DNA of 54,193 nt from Candidatus Methylomirabilis sp. (GCA_020722985.1 DYJU01000003.1:1-54193); one strand, 5' to 3'; shown: positions 25,340-35,666, numbered from the stretch's first letter. Made by a program: numbers and translations. The notes: generated from the letters alone by a model not told the origin.

Positions 25340-26608
25340 TTATAATTTTGTTATCTTTACCTTTATAATTTTTTTCGCATCAGATTTTATAATGGTAAAT
25401 ATAAGATTGCCAAATTTTATCTGTTCTCCTTCCTGAGGAACCTTATTAAAAAGTGCAAGTAAAAATCCACCCAAAGTCTTTACCTCTTCAGTTTCCGAAA
25501 GATCTATATTATATTCATTTTTTAACTTTATTATCTCAACAGTTGCTTTTGCTATTAAATTTTTATCATCTGTTTTTTCTATCTCTCTTTCTTCTATGTC
25601 ATATTCATCCTTTATGTCACCTACTATCTCTTCTAATATATCTTCTAAAGTTATAATACCTGCTGTTCCGCCAAATTCATCAACTACAATAGCCATATGC
25701 AGTTTACCTTTCTTAAATTCCTTTAAAAGGTCATTCAAATTAGTTGTTTCAGGAATAAAAAAAGGAATCCTTATCAAATCCTGAAATATTATGAGTCCAC
25801 GATTTTTTATCATACTTAACATATCCTTGGTATTTATTATTCCAACGATATTATCAAGATTATCTTTATAAACTGGCATCCTGGTATAACCTTCTTCTAA
25901 AACAAAATCAATTATTCTATTCGGCTCCCATTTTATATCTATGGCTACTACAGAAGTTCTTGGTATCATAACATCTTTTACTATCAAATTTTTAAATCGT
26001 AAAATACTGTTCATCATTGATTTTTCCTGAATGCTTATATAACCTTCTTCTAATCCAGCATCTAAAACTGAAGTTATATCTTTTGAAGAAATTATTGGTA
26101 TGCCGGAAGTTGGTGTCCCACCAAATAATTTCACTGTTAAATTACTTATTTTCACAAAAACCTCTGTTATTGGTCTTATAATATAATAAATATAAACTAT
26201 TGGTTTTATAAGCAATAATCCCATTTTTTCTGTATTCCTTATTGCAAATATCTTTGGAGATATTTCGCCAAAAATAATTATTATAATTGTAATAAAAATT
26301 GCTATTATTGTGGCTACAAATGATTCTGAAATTTGGTAATTCTTGGCTATTTGAATTGATAAAAAAGCACCTACGGTTGATGAAGAAATTGCAACAGCAT
26401 TTATTAATATGGAAAGCGTTGCCAGAATCTTATTTGGTTCATTTAACCATAGTTGTAAATATTTTGCTTTTGGATGATTATTCTTTATATTTGCAAGTAT
26501 TCTGATACGATTCATCCCTATTAGTGAAGTTTCAACTATTGATAAAAATGCAGCTAAAATGAAAAGAATAAATAAACTCAACAACTCAACCTGCATTAAA
26601 ATATTCAT
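25340..26608 (-). CDS. CNNM/CorC-type membrane protein with CBS pair
   Basis: 422 residues. An N-terminal DUF21 (CNNM) transmembrane domain covers about 1-185 ('SIVETSLIGMNRIRI', 'IIIFGEISPKIFAIRNTEK'). A CBS pair follows at about 205-330 ('VKDVMIPRTSVVAID', 'YTRMPVYKDNLDNIVGIINTKD', 'VVDEFGGTAGIITLEDILEEI'). A CorC/HlyC C-terminal domain spans about 345-420. Such proteins are linked to magnesium or other divalent cation export; the name hemolysin is historical. The start overlaps the ybeY stop by 4 bases (ATGA). The phoH-ybeY-corC order is widespread. Confidence 0.93.
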   Translation of the reverse strand: MNILMQVELLSLFILFILAAFLSIVETSLIGMNRIRILANIKNNHPKAKYLQLWLNEPNKILATLSILINAVAISSSTVGAFLSIQIAKNYQISESFVATIIAIFITIIIIIFGEISPKIFAIRNTEKMGLLLIKPIVYIYYIIRPITEVFVKISNLTVKLFGGTPTSGIPIISSKDITSVLDAGLEEGYISIQEKSMMNSILRFKNLIVKDVMIPRTSVVAIDIKWEPNRIIDFVLEEGYTRMPVYKDNLDNIVGIINTKDMLSMIKNRGLIIFQDLIRIPFFIPETTNLNDLLKEFKKGKLHMAIVVDEFGGTAGIITLEDILEEIVGDIKDEYDIEEREIEKTDDKNLIAKATVEIIKLKNEYNIDLSETEEVKTLGGFLLALFNKVPQEGEQIKFGNLIFTIIKSDAKKIIKVKITKL

Positions 26609-27051
26609 AATAAAATTACTCTGTATAAAAAATTTATATAGTTTTCCTGTTTTTTAAACATTTCTTTCTTTTGTTTCGTTTTTATGTGGTCATAACCCAA
26701 TATGTGTAAAACACCATGAACAAGTATGCGTTTTAATTCATTTCTAAAACTTATTCCATATTTTTTAGCATTTTCTTTTACCTTTTCAAGAGAAATAAAA
26801 ATATCTCCACCAAATAACTTTTTTTCATCATTAAAAGGAAAAGAAATAACATCCGTTGAATAATTTTTATTTCTATATTCTAAATTTATATCTTTTATTT
26901 GTTTATTATCTACAAAAATAATATTAATATCAAGGTTGCTCTGATCTTCTTTTTCTAAAATTTTTTTTATTCCTTCCTTTATACATTTTTTATTTATACT
27001 GATTTTAGAATCACATTTAACTATCAAATTTATATTATTTATTTTTTTCAT
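26605..27051 (-). CDS. ybeY: Endoribonuclease YbeY
   Basis: Metal-dependent RNase for 16S rRNA 3' maturation and ribosome quality control. 148 residues. The zinc motif 'LVHGVLHILGYDHIKT' near 110 has the three His. 'NKNYSTDVISFPFND' near 61 is also typical. It overlaps phoH upstream by 17 bases and corC-like downstream by 4. Confidence 0.96.
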   Translation of the reverse strand: MKKINNINLIVKCDSKISINKKCIKEGIKKILEKEDQSNLDINIIFVDNKQIKDINLEYRNKNYSTDVISFPFNDEKKLFGGDIFISLEKVKENAKKYGISFRNELKRILVHGVLHILGYDHIKTKQKKEMFKKQENYINFLYRVILL

Positions 27052-28006
27052 ATCTTTCGTAAGCTTCTAAAATCTTTTTTACAATTTCCGCACGCGAAAC
27101 ATCCTCTGCTGTAAAATAGATAAATTTCATCCCATCAGTGCCTTCAAAAATTTCTCGTGCATGGATCAACCCAGATTTTTTACTAACCGGAAGATCAATC
27201 TGCGTTATATCTCCGGTTATCACTACTTTTGAATCATTGCCGGTTCTTGTTAAAAACATTTTCATCTGGTCTATGGTTGTATTCTGCGCTTCATCAAGTA
27301 TGATAAATGATTTATTAAGTGTCCTACCACGCATATAGGCAAGCGGTGCAATTTCGATTATTTCATTCTGCATAAGTTCTTTGAATATCCTGGGTTCAAT
27401 CATATCGTATATTGCATCATATAGCGGACGTAAATATGGATCTATTTTTTCTTTCATATCACCAGGTAAAAACCCTAAACTTTCACCTGCTTCTACAACA
27501 GGTCTTACCAGGACAATTCTCTCTACCTTTTTTTCACGCAAAAAATAAAGACCTGCAGCCGTTGCCAGATAAGTTTTTCCTGTGCCTGCAGGTCCTATAG
27601 CAAATACAATTTGATTATCAAATATTGCTTTAATATAATTTTTCTGATTCTTTGTTTTTGGTTTTACCAGTTCTCTTCTTGATGAAACTAACAAACCTTC
27701 TTCAATATTGATCTGGTCATCATTAGCAATTGTAAAATATTTTTTCCCATTTCTAATATTTCCAATAACTTCTTCTACTGAAACCTTTGATATTGAAATA
27801 CCATCCTCTATCTGCTCGCATAAATTTTGTATGACAAATTGCGCATCTTGTATATCTTTTTTTTTGCCTTTTATTAATATCTTATTTTCTTTTCCTATTA
27901 TATTTACATGTAAATATTTTTCAATCAACCTTAAATTTTCATCTGCTATGCCATACAGATTTACAAGCGAACTATGATTCAAATCTAAAAATAATTTTTT
28001 TTTCAC
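27035..28006 (-). CDS. phoH: PhoH-family ATPase
   Basis: Cytoplasmic ATPase with a helicase-like core, often coupled to ybeY in RNA quality control. 323 residues. A KH-like N-terminus is followed by the Walker A 'AIGPAGTGKTYLATAAG' near 137, 'ERIVLVRPVVEAGESLGFLPG' near 165 and the Walker B 'KSFIILDEAQNTT' near 232. The start codon is GTG. It lies 34 bases downstream of the LysM lipoprotein gene. Confidence 0.95.
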   Translation of the reverse strand: MKKKLFLDLNHSSLVNLYGIADENLRLIEKYLHVNIIGKENKILIKGKKKDIQDAQFVIQNLCEQIEDGISISKVSVEEVIGNIRNGKKYFTIANDDQINIEEGLLVSSRRELVKPKTKNQKNYIKAIFDNQIVFAIGPAGTGKTYLATAAGLYFLREKKVERIVLVRPVVEAGESLGFLPGDMKEKIDPYLRPLYDAIYDMIEPRIFKELMQNEIIEIAPLAYMRGRTLNKSFIILDEAQNTTIDQMKMFLTRTGNDSKVVITGDITQIDLPVSKKSGLIHAREIFEGTDGMKFIYFTAEDVSRAEIVKKILEAYERYEKNK

Positions 28007-28040
28007 TACTTTTTATTTGCCTCTTAAATATTCTTAAAAA

Positions 28041-28469
28041 TTAATAACGCAGTGGTAATTTTTTTCTCGGTGTTGTATGTGGCACGTAAGGCGGAGTATC
28101 TTTTGCTTTTTGAATAGCATCATTTACTTCTATATTTGACCAATCGGTTTTTACATCAAGTTCCTGATTAACTTCTATTATATCAGGATCTTCCACCTGG
28201 TCTCTATTTGCTTTAAATAAAAGTGGCCACTGAAAACTATCGTTATAAATTGAACCCTGGGCTGATATATCCCACAGCGTATCACCTTTTTTTACTATGT
28301 ATTTTTTCCCTGATGTTTTTGCAACTTCTGGAGTTGGTTCTTCAACAACTCCTGTCGTTGGTTCTTCTACTGTGGTTTCTTTCTGGACCGTCTGTCTTGC
28401 CGCACAACCAATACTCAAAACAACTGCAAAAAGCAATAACACCGCTAAAAAAACTCGTAAAAACTTCAT
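28041..28469 (-). CDS. LysM-domain lipoprotein
   Basis: 142 residues. A lipoprotein signal 'FLAVLLLFAVVLSIGC' with the acceptor Cys near 22 is followed by a Thr/Glu/Val-rich linker. A LysM module then spans about 53-108 ('KKYIVKKGDTLWDISAQGSI', 'WPLLFKANRDQVEDPDIIE'). The protein is probably anchored in the outer membrane and touches peptidoglycan. It is part of an envelope-flavoured set upstream of phoH. Confidence 0.88.
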   Translation of the reverse strand: MKFLRVFLAVLLLFAVVLSIGCAARQTVQKETTVEEPTTGVVEEPTPEVAKTSGKKYIVKKGDTLWDISAQGSIYNDSFQWPLLFKANRDQVEDPDIIEVNQELDVKTDWSNIEVNDAIQKAKDTPPYVPHTTPRKKLPLRY

Positions 28470-28483
28470 AAATCAACCTCCTT

Positions 28484-28852
28484 TTAAAATTTTTTTGTAA
28501 TTGATAAATTAAAATTCTCAATTTTTAAATATAAATCATTTTGATTATATAATATTCCTGTCTGCTTTTGCAACTCTTTTCTTTCCTGAGTGTTTCTTAT
28601 TATATCATAAATACCATAAATAAAACCTAACCCCGCACCTATTAAGGCGCCATAACTCGCGCCTACATAAAGAACCGTTGAATTCTGACTACCGCCCTGC
28701 ATAAAAGATGGTAATGAAAGCAATGATCCAAAAGCAGAACATATTGATGTTCCAAGTAAAATATCAAAAGCCATTGTATTACCTGCGTTACCAGCATTAA
28801 TATTTATAATAAATATTAAAATTATAACTATGATAAAAATAATCTTTTTCAT
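28484..28852 (-). CDS. Small secreted or membrane protein with glycine zipper
   Basis: 122 residues with a signal sequence ('IIFIIVIILIFIININAG'). 'FGSLLSLPSF' follows, then a Gly/Ala hydrophobic segment 'VGASYGALIGAGLGFIYGIYD' near 64, a typical glycine-zipper pattern that can pack in membranes. The remainder is charged ('NTQERKELQKQ'). It shares its general layout with the next gene upstream. Function unknown. Confidence 0.65.
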   Translation of the reverse strand: MKKIIFIIVIILIFIININAGNAGNTMAFDILLGTSICSAFGSLLSLPSFMQGGSQNSTVLYVGASYGALIGAGLGFIYGIYDIIRNTQERKELQKQTGILYNQNDLYLKIENFNLSITKKF

Positions 28853-28864
28853 AATTTTTCCTTT

Positions 28865-29599
28865 TTAATATTTTAAATTATAAAAAGCAAGTATTTTTTT
28901 ATTATCATAAAAAATATTAAATGCTCTTCCTTTGCTTTCGCTCTCAAATCTTCTCTGTCTTAATTTTTCAGAACCAAATGTTTCTATAAAACCCATTATT
29001 AAACCGCAGAAAGAACCAATTGCAATTCCATAACCAATTCCTTCTGAAAGATTTTCAGTATCCTTAGTTTTGCCATAAGAAATTATACCACCTGCCAGAC
29101 CTAATAATCCACCTGTGAAAGAATAAATTATAAGATTCAGTCCCATATCTTCTGATGAATAATATTTTCCAGTGCCGTATTGAAATAAAGAAAGAGAAGC
29201 ACCTAAAATTGCACCTGAAACACCACCTGCTATAGCACCATTTATTAATGGTGTTATATCTTTATTTTTTAATTGAGAATAACCTATTAACCCGCACCCG
29301 GTTCCTATTGCTGCCCCTTCAAAAATACCTGCAACTATATTTAATATAGTTAAATCAAGCATTGCATTTATCTGATATTTTGTTTCTTTGCTTTCTTCTA
29401 TTTTTCCGCTTTTTTTTAATATTTCTTCTTTTGTTATTTCTCTTTCAAAGACCTTCCCTTTTTTATCGGATTTCTCAATTGACTGTAATTTTTCTTTTAT
29501 TTTTTCATCTAAAATATTTACAGTTCCTTTTTTATCCTCACCAAAACTGTAATTACTAATTAATATTATTAATAAAATTGTCAAAAAAATTTTTTTCAT
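28865..29599 (-). CDS. Glycine-zipper envelope protein
   Basis: 244 residues. A signal peptide ('IFLTILLIILISNYSFG') is followed by a Lys/Glu-rich segment to about 75. Several Gly-rich hydrophobic stretches come next ('AGIFEGAAIGTGCGLIGYSQL', 'GAIAGGVSGAILGASLSLFQ', 'FTGGLLGLAGGIISYG', 'GYGIAIGSFCGLIMGF'). The Gly spacing suggests close helix packing in a membrane. It looks like a longer relative of the protein encoded next in the operon. It is the first gene of the phoH unit. Confidence 0.65.
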   Translation of the reverse strand: MKKIFLTILLIILISNYSFGEDKKGTVNILDEKIKEKLQSIEKSDKKGKVFEREITKEEILKKSGKIEESKETKYQINAMLDLTILNIVAGIFEGAAIGTGCGLIGYSQLKNKDITPLINGAIAGGVSGAILGASLSLFQYGTGKYYSSEDMGLNLIIYSFTGGLLGLAGGIISYGKTKDTENLSEGIGYGIAIGSFCGLIMGFIETFGSEKLRQRRFESESKGRAFNIFYDNKKILAFYNLKY

Positions 29600-29691
29600 T
29601 CTTTTTAACCCTTATAAAATTTTTTATTATTTACCATAAAAAACACATTTTGTCAAGAAATTTAAAATCTTTTATAGTAGGACATCATTTG

Positions 29692-30013
29692 GTAATGGTT
29701 TAGCCACTGGTAGTACAAAATTAGTCCATAAATAAATTTTTTGTTCTGTCATTTTAAAGTCAGGTGAATAATTCCCTCTTTCTTCTATTCCACCTTAACT
29801 TTCGCTTGACAAAGCAATCTTGCTTTTATTACGATTGCTTTCTCTACTTGTTTTCTTACGTTTTCAACTGCAAAATTGCTTCGTTCGGCTCATACGCCCT
29901 TTATTTTTCTCTCTTCACTTCTACTTCGGCTTCCTCACAATGACAGCGTTTTCAAGTGTTTTCTATAAATAGATAAACTTCTACAAGTGGACTCCTGGTG
30001 GCTGAACTATTAC
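29692..30013 (+). mobile_element. MITE-like element, copy 5, with 7-bp target duplication
   Basis: Left end GTAATGGTTTAGCCACTGG, right end GGTGGCTGAACTATTAC. ATCATTT stands on both sides (29684-29690 and 30014-30020); the eighth base differs (G versus A). The internal blocks 'AAAGTCAGGTGAATAATTCC', 'TGACAAAGCAATCTTGC' and 'CTCACAATGACA' are present. The stretch 30021-30278 beyond it contains no feature I can support. Confidence 0.85.
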
Positions 30014-30278
30014 ATCATTTATCAGGGTTTCAAAGATCATTTTATAAAAAGTTGGGGTTCTTTGAAGAAAAGAATTATACCACAACTACATTTGTTCTCA
30101 AGTTTACGTTTATCCTCTATTGTGTTTGCTTCATATCCTTTTTGTTGCCCGCTGTGTTGCAAAAAAACCATAAATTAATAAGCATTCTAAAGCAACGCTT
30201 AATTTACCTATAAGGTCTATTTATTTGCAAAAAGAACTCCTGCACCTTAAAACGGCTTCATAAACAACATATTACTCT

Positions 30279-32039
30279 TTATAAATCAATTTTAATATTT
30301 AACTCTTTTAATTGTTTTTCAGTAACTTCCGAAGGAGCATCGGTCAATGGGCATTGCGCTTTTTGTGTCTTAGGGAAAGCAATAACATCCCTTATTGAAG
30401 AACTATTTGTTAAAATCATAACCAATCTATCAAGTCCTATTGCAAAACCACCATGTGGTGGAGCTCCAAATTTAAAAGCATCTAATAAAAATCCAAATTT
30501 TTGTTTTCTTTCTTCCTCATCTATTTTTAATATTGAAAACATTTTATCCTGCAAATCTTTCTTATGTATTCTTATACTCCCACCGCCTAATTCAGTTCCA
30601 TTTAATACCAGATCATACGCCTTGGCTCTTGCCTTTTCAGGTGAAGAATCAAGTAAATCTTTATCTTCATTCATAATTGATGTAAATGGATGATGCATTG
30701 CAACATATCTTTTTTCCTCTTCACTATATTCAAGTAACGGGAACTCTTTTACCCATAAAAAATTTAACTTGTTTTTATCAATTAAATTATACTTTTCACC
30801 TATATAAAGTCGCACCCTGCCTAAAATTTCGTTTACTTTGTTTTCGTTGTCTGCCATAAAAAAAACAATGTCACCTCTTTCAACATTGGTAATCTGTTTT
30901 AAGTTATTGATTTTTTCTTCATTTAAAAATTTAACTATAGGGGATTCTGCTTTTTCTACAAACTTAATCCACGCCATACCTGATGCCCCATTAGATTGTG
31001 CATACGCAACCAGATCATCTATGTCTTTTCTTGATAAATTTTCTGCTGCTTTTTTAAAATTTATTGCTTTTACTATCCCTCCATTTTCAATAACCTGATT
31101 AAAAATTTTAAAACCCGACCCTTTAAAAACATCGCTAACATTTATAAGTTTCATTTCAAATCTTGTATCTGGTTTATCAGAACCATATTGATCCATCGCA
31201 TCCTTATATTTCATATGCGGAAAACTCTGATTAAAAACTATACCTAAAATTTTTGAAAAGATATCTTTAACCAGTCCTTCTATTATATTAATTACATCTT
31301 CCACATCAACAAATGACATTTCTAAATCTATCTGTGTAAACTCCGGTTGCCTGTCTGCTCTTAAATCTTCATCCCTGAAACATCTTACAATTTGATAGTA
31401 TCTATCAAAACCAGAAACCATTAAAATCTGTTTCATCGTCTGTGGCGACTGTGGCAACGCATAAAATTTTCCCGGATTTACTCTACTCGGGACAAGATAA
31501 TCCCTTGCACCTTCTGGTGTGCTTTTAATAAGAAATGGAGTTTCTACTTCTATAAATCCATTTTTATTTAAGTATTCTCTTGTAATTTGATAAACCTTAT
31601 GTCTGATATAAAGATTATTAAAAATTTTATGGCGTCTTAGATCTAAATAACGATATTTTAAGCGAACATCTTCACTAACATCAATATCGTCTTCTATCAT
31701 AAATGGTGGTGTTTCTGATTCATTAAAAACTTCTAATTCTTCAGCAACAATCTCAACTTCACCTGTTTTTATTTTTGTATTTTCAGTTCCTGGTGGTCGC
31801 TTACGAACTATACCTTTTATACCAAGGACATATTCATTTCTTAATTTATGAGCTTTTTCATGTAATTCCCTATTTTTTTCCGGATCAAAAACAATCTGAA
31901 CAATTCCTTCTCTATCTCTTATATCCAAAAAAATAATTCCGCCGTGATCGCGTCTTGTTGAAAGCCATCCGTTAATAATTACTTCTTTACCAATATCACT
32001 ACTATTAACTTCACCACAATACTTTGTGCGTTTTAACAT
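30279..32039 (-). CDS. aspS: Aspartyl-tRNA synthetase
   Basis: Charges tRNA-Asp. 586 residues, bacterial type. An N-terminal OB anticodon-binding domain ('[26 protein letters not shown]') comes first, then class II motif 2 '[20 protein letters not shown]' near 215 and '[13 protein letters not shown]' near 195. The GAD insertion covers about 280-420. Motif 3 '[15 protein letters not shown]' lies near 535. Whether it also charges tRNA-Asn cannot be judged from this sequence. It lies 44 bases after a small membrane-protein gene. Confidence 0.97.
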   Translation of the reverse strand: MLKRTKYCGEVNSSDIGKEVIINGWLSTRRDHGGIIFLDIRDREGIVQIVFDPEKNRELHEKAHKLRNEYVLGIKGIVRKRPPGTENTKIKTGEVEIVAEELEVFNESETPPFMIEDDIDVSEDVRLKYRYLDLRRHKIFNNLYIRHKVYQITREYLNKNGFIEVETPFLIKSTPEGARDYLVPSRVNPGKFYALPQSPQTMKQILMVSGFDRYYQIVRCFRDEDLRADRQPEFTQIDLEMSFVDVEDVINIIEGLVKDIFSKILGIVFNQSFPHMKYKDAMDQYGSDKPDTRFEMKLINVSDVFKGSGFKIFNQVIENGGIVKAINFKKAAENLSRKDIDDLVAYAQSNGASGMAWIKFVEKAESPIVKFLNEEKINNLKQITNVERGDIVFFMADNENKVNEILGRVRLYIGEKYNLIDKNKLNFLWVKEFPLLEYSEEEKRYVAMHHPFTSIMNEDKDLLDSSPEKARAKAYDLVLNGTELGGGSIRIHKKDLQDKMFSILKIDEEERKQKFGFLLDAFKFGAPPHGGFAIGLDRLVMILTNSSSIRDVIAFPKTQKAQCPLTDAPSEVTEKQLKELNIKIDL

Positions 32040-32083
32040 TTTCCCTTTTCCTTATGTAAAAATTTATGAAATTTTAATTAAGA

Positions 32084-32587
32084 TTAGAATCTGAAATTAT
32101 AAGCTAATAAGGGGTGAAAATTATCATATGATTCCTGCTGAACTTTAAATTCCAGGTTATGTTCTATATTATATTGTTCTGCTGCCCTTCCAGCCATCGC
32201 AATGTCTGCAACCCATCCAATTGCAAATAACGCAACACCTGAAAATAAAGTAATAAGCCCTCCCCTTTTTACTGTATCTGTATTTCCACCAATTGAAGTA
32301 AAATTATTTGGTGTTGCAGTTATCAAATAACCCACACCTATTGTAATAAGCGAAATTACTTCTGTTCCAAATAATGTAAGTCCCATCCTGTAATCCTCTG
32401 AATAAAAATGTCCAAACCCATGCGCCAAAAGGCCAGGTCCAATTGCAATTACTGTTGCAAGTATAGGGTCTTTTGGTTCTAAAATTGCCTCATCAATAAC
32501 AACATCAGAAGTCTGGGAAAAAACAGGAAATAATATTACAAAAGAAAAAATTAATATCAAAGTTAAAGATATTATTCTTTTTTTCAT
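32084..32587 (-). CDS. Hypothetical signal-peptide membrane protein
   Basis: 167 residues. A signal peptide ('LTLILIFSFVILFPVFSQ') is followed by 'PGLLAHGFGHFYSEDYRMG' near 50 and two hydrophobic segments ('VISLITIGVGYLI', 'LITLFSGVALFAIGWVADIAMAG'). It ends in 'LLAYNFRF', an aromatic ending like an outer-membrane strand. The 'GHGFGHFY-xxDYRxG' pattern occurs in small unnamed envelope proteins; I do not know a function. It is probably cotranscribed with aspS. Confidence 0.65.
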   Translation of the reverse strand: MKKRIISLTLILIFSFVILFPVFSQTSDVVIDEAILEPKDPILATVIAIGPGLLAHGFGHFYSEDYRMGLTLFGTEVISLITIGVGYLITATPNNFTSIGGNTDTVKRGGLITLFSGVALFAIGWVADIAMAGRAAEQYNIEHNLEFKVQQESYDNFHPLLAYNFRF

Positions 32588-32756
32588 TAAAAGTCCTCCT
32601 GAATTCTATAAAGTATTTTAAAAATAACATAATAATATTAAAAAGTCAATGTTTTTTTGGATTTTTGAACCTTGGAACCACAATAAAAAGGAAAAGTGTC
32701 TTTCTTATAAAATAATAGTAATAATAAGAATATTTAATTTGCACAGTAGCCAACAT

Positions 32757-32900
32757 TTTGTTTTTTCAACTACTATACTGCTTCATTAAGACTCATTATT
32801 ACCCTTATTTTTCCAGTTATACTTACCTTTCGGTTTCCTGAGTATGAAACTTCAAGTGTTTTATATAACTTTTATAAGTTCCTTCTGGCAACTAAATTAC
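32757..32900 (+). repeat. Degenerate right half of a MITE
   Basis: The stretch from 'TTTTTTCAACTACTATACTGC' to 'CTGGCAACTAAATTAC' follows the right half of the family with many substitutions, including a changed terminal repeat. The preceding AT block (32705-32745) also occurs near 24306. It is an old copy next to the well-preserved copy 6. Confidence 0.55.
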
Positions 32901-33000
32901 GTAAAAACCATATCAAAAATAGAAAAAAGTGAAGATGAATAAATGAGGAATTATTAGTATTCTATGAATGTCCCAAAGGGCACTGGAAATAAAATTCCTC

Positions 33001-33324
33001 GTAACAGTTTAGCCACTGGTAGAATAAAATTAATCTATAAATAAATTCTTGTTTTATCTGTCATTGCGAAGTCAGGCGAACGAGACCTTTGGTCTTCTAT
33101 TACACTGTTTGATGAGTCTGACAAAGCAATCTTGATTTTATACCCGATTGCCTTTTCGCCTTGTTTTCTTCCGCTTTTAACTGCCAGATTGCTTCCTTAA
33201 ACCTCATATACCCTTATTTTTCCTTCTTAACTTTTCTTTCGGCTTCCTTGCAATGACAGTGTTATATATTTACTTAATTGTAGCCACACTTTTCCAAGTT
33301 CACTTCTGGTGGCTGAACTATTAT
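33001..33324 (+). mobile_element. MITE-like element, copy 6, with perfect 8-bp duplication
   Basis: Left end GTAACAGTTTAGCCACTGG, right end GTGGCTGAACTATTAT. AATTCCTC flanks it on both sides (32993-33000 and 33325-33332). This copy best keeps the nested outer stem 'TGTCATTGCGAAG' / 'CTTCCTTGCAATGACA', plus 'GAGTCTGACAAAGCAATC' and 'GCCAGATTGCTTCC'. It lies 77 bases past the metE stop. Confidence 0.9.
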
Positions 33325-33401
33325 AATTCCTCAAGTCTGACAATCCTACAATAATTAGTTAGATTCCCCAAACATAAGTGATCCATTATCATAAAAACAT
33401 T

Positions 33402-35561
33402 TTATATCTCGTCCCTCAACTTTTTTGCTAATTTTATTAAATTACTTAATGAAGATCTTGTTTCTTCCCAATTTCTTGTTTTTAAGCCACAGTCAGGATT
33501 GATCCAGAAATTTTCTTTAGAAATCTTTTGTAATGCTCTTTTAACAATATCCATCATTTCTTCTACTGATGGAACAATTGGTGAATGAATATCCCATACC
33601 CCAAGTCCAATCTGATGTTTAAAATCAATTCCTTCAAAAGACTCAATGATATCCCCTTTACTTCTTGATGCCTCAATAGAGATAACATCAAAATCCATCT
33701 TATTAATATAATCTATAATTTCTCCAAATTCCGAATAACACATATGGGTATGTATTTGGATTTCAGGAGAAATATTTGTAGTTAAATTAAATGCTTTAAT
33801 TGCCCAATCAAAATATCCTTTCCAATCTCTCTTTTTAATAGGGGCTTTTTCACGAAAAGCAGGTTCATCAATCTGAACAATCTTGATTCCCTCTTTTTCG
33901 TAATCTAAAATTTCATCCCTTAAAGATAAAGCAAGTTGATATGCTATATTTTCAATAGGGATATCCTCCCTGTAATAACTCCAGGCAAGAATTGTAACAG
34001 GACCAGTTAACATTCCTTTAACAGTTTTATTGGTCTTTGATTGTGCATATTTGATTTCATCTATTGTCATTGGATTTGGCCTTGAAATATCACCAAAGAT
34101 GATTGGCGGTCTATAAACACGCGTTCCATAAGATAATACCCACCCATTTTGTGTGGTAACAAAACCAGAAAGTTTTTGAGCAAAGAATTCAACCATATCC
34201 GTTCTTTCAAACTCACCATGTACTAAAACATCTAATCCAATATCTTCCTGGAATTTTATTACCTTATCAATCTCACTTCTAATAAATGCTTTATATTCTT
34301 CAAATGATATTTCTTTTTTCAGGTAAGATTTTCTTTTTTTTCTAACTTCACCTGTTTGGGGAAAACTTCCTATGGTTGTGGTTGGAAATAGTGGAAGATT
34401 CAGTAATTTATCTTGTATTTTTCTTCTTTCCTGGTAAGAAACTTTTTTAACAAAATCTTCTTGCTTTAAAGTATCTATCCTTTTTTGAACTTCATCATTT
34501 CTGCCATAACTTCCTAATACATATTTTTCAGGAGTCTCCTTTTTGTCTTCAAAACACAGACCAATCGTTTTTAATTCTTCCAGTTTCTCTGTGGCGAAAG
34601 ATAAAACTTTCTTTAAATTAACATCCATCTTATTTTCAAATGCAGTAGAAATAGGAAGATGATACAAAGGTGCAGCATTAGAAACCATAAGATTAGTTAC
34701 TTTCTTTGATAAAATTTTTAACTTGCTAACTGCGTTATAAATATCTTCTTTCCAGACATTCCTACCATCTACTAATCCAGCTATTAGTATTTTATCCTCA
34801 GGAAAACCTTTTTCTAATATGTATTCATAATTTGTCTTATCATGAACAAAATCCAGTCCTATTGCTGAAACAGGCAAAGATAGTAAATCTTCTATAAAAT
34901 CAACTGAACTATAATAAGTCATAAGAGTTACTTTACATTTTAAATCTCCAAGTGAATTATATCCTTTCTTTATAAGAGAAATTTCATCTTTTTCTAAATC
35001 CATAACAAATGCTGGTTCATCAATTTGGGCCTGTTTATAATTAGACAAAATCTCTCTATAAACATTAATCAAATTTAAAAACAAATCAGGAAAATCTTTT
35101 TTATCAATCCCCTTAGATAATTTTAAAAAAGTAAATGGACCTATAAATTGAGGGAAGGAACATTTTTTAAACTGAACAGCTATATTTTCAAGATTTACTT
35201 TAAAAGAAGGATTTTTTATTTTACTAAAATCAGTAACTAAGTAGTGATAATTAGTATTGAACCATTTCGTCATTTCTAATGCTTTCATACCACGGCTAAG
35301 TTCATAATATTCTTTTAAATTTTTTGGTTCATAAATTCCTGACAATATAGTTGTATCAAGCATGGGGTCATAAAAAGATATTTCACCTTGAGGAAAAGTG
35401 TCCACATATTTAGTATATATTTCAATTTGTTGTTTTTGTATATTGGATAAAACACCGATAACTTTTTCTTCATCTACTTCATCTTTCCAGTAATCCTCTA
35501 TAACTTTCTTATATTCTCTGTTAATTCCGATCCTTGGAAAACCATAAGCATAAATTTTCAT
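33402..35561 (-). CDS. metE: Cobalamin-independent methionine synthase
   Basis: Methylates homocysteine using methyl-tetrahydrofolate without B12. 719 residues, slightly shorter than the usual about 750, with both barrels present. The N-terminal half starts 'YGFPRIGINREYKKV'. The C-terminal half starts at 'LFPTTTIGSFPQTGEVR'. The zinc ligands are in 'HTHMCYSEFGEI' (His and Cys), 'GEFERTDMVEFF' (Glu region) and 'NPDCGLKTRNW' (Cys). AGAGGAGG precedes the ATG. It follows btuB by about 100 bases and has no riboswitch of its own that I can see. It may be the last gene of the B12-controlled unit, which would make sense because it is needed when B12 is scarce. Confidence 0.96.
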   Translation of the reverse strand: MKIYAYGFPRIGINREYKKVIEDYWKDEVDEEKVIGVLSNIQKQQIEIYTKYVDTFPQGEISFYDPMLDTTILSGIYEPKNLKEYYELSRGMKALEMTKWFNTNYHYLVTDFSKIKNPSFKVNLENIAVQFKKCSFPQFIGPFTFLKLSKGIDKKDFPDLFLNLINVYREILSNYKQAQIDEPAFVMDLEKDEISLIKKGYNSLGDLKCKVTLMTYYSSVDFIEDLLSLPVSAIGLDFVHDKTNYEYILEKGFPEDKILIAGLVDGRNVWKEDIYNAVSKLKILSKKVTNLMVSNAAPLYHLPISTAFENKMDVNLKKVLSFATEKLEELKTIGLCFEDKKETPEKYVLGSYGRNDEVQKRIDTLKQEDFVKKVSYQERRKIQDKLLNLPLFPTTTIGSFPQTGEVRKKRKSYLKKEISFEEYKAFIRSEIDKVIKFQEDIGLDVLVHGEFERTDMVEFFAQKLSGFVTTQNGWVLSYGTRVYRPPIIFGDISRPNPMTIDEIKYAQSKTNKTVKGMLTGPVTILAWSYYREDIPIENIAYQLALSLRDEILDYEKEGIKIVQIDEPAFREKAPIKKRDWKGYFDWAIKAFNLTTNISPEIQIHTHMCYSEFGEIIDYINKMDFDVISIEASRSKGDIIESFEGIDFKHQIGLGVWDIHSPIVPSVEEMMDIVKRALQKISKENFWINPDCGLKTRNWEETRSSLSNLIKLAKKLRDEI

Positions 35562-35666
35562 TTCTAACCTCCTCTTATGATAAAAATAAAAATTTTTTAA
35601 AATATCTAATTTTATTTAGTAGTTCTTAAATCAACAATAAAATAAATTTTAAAAATTTATTAAAAA

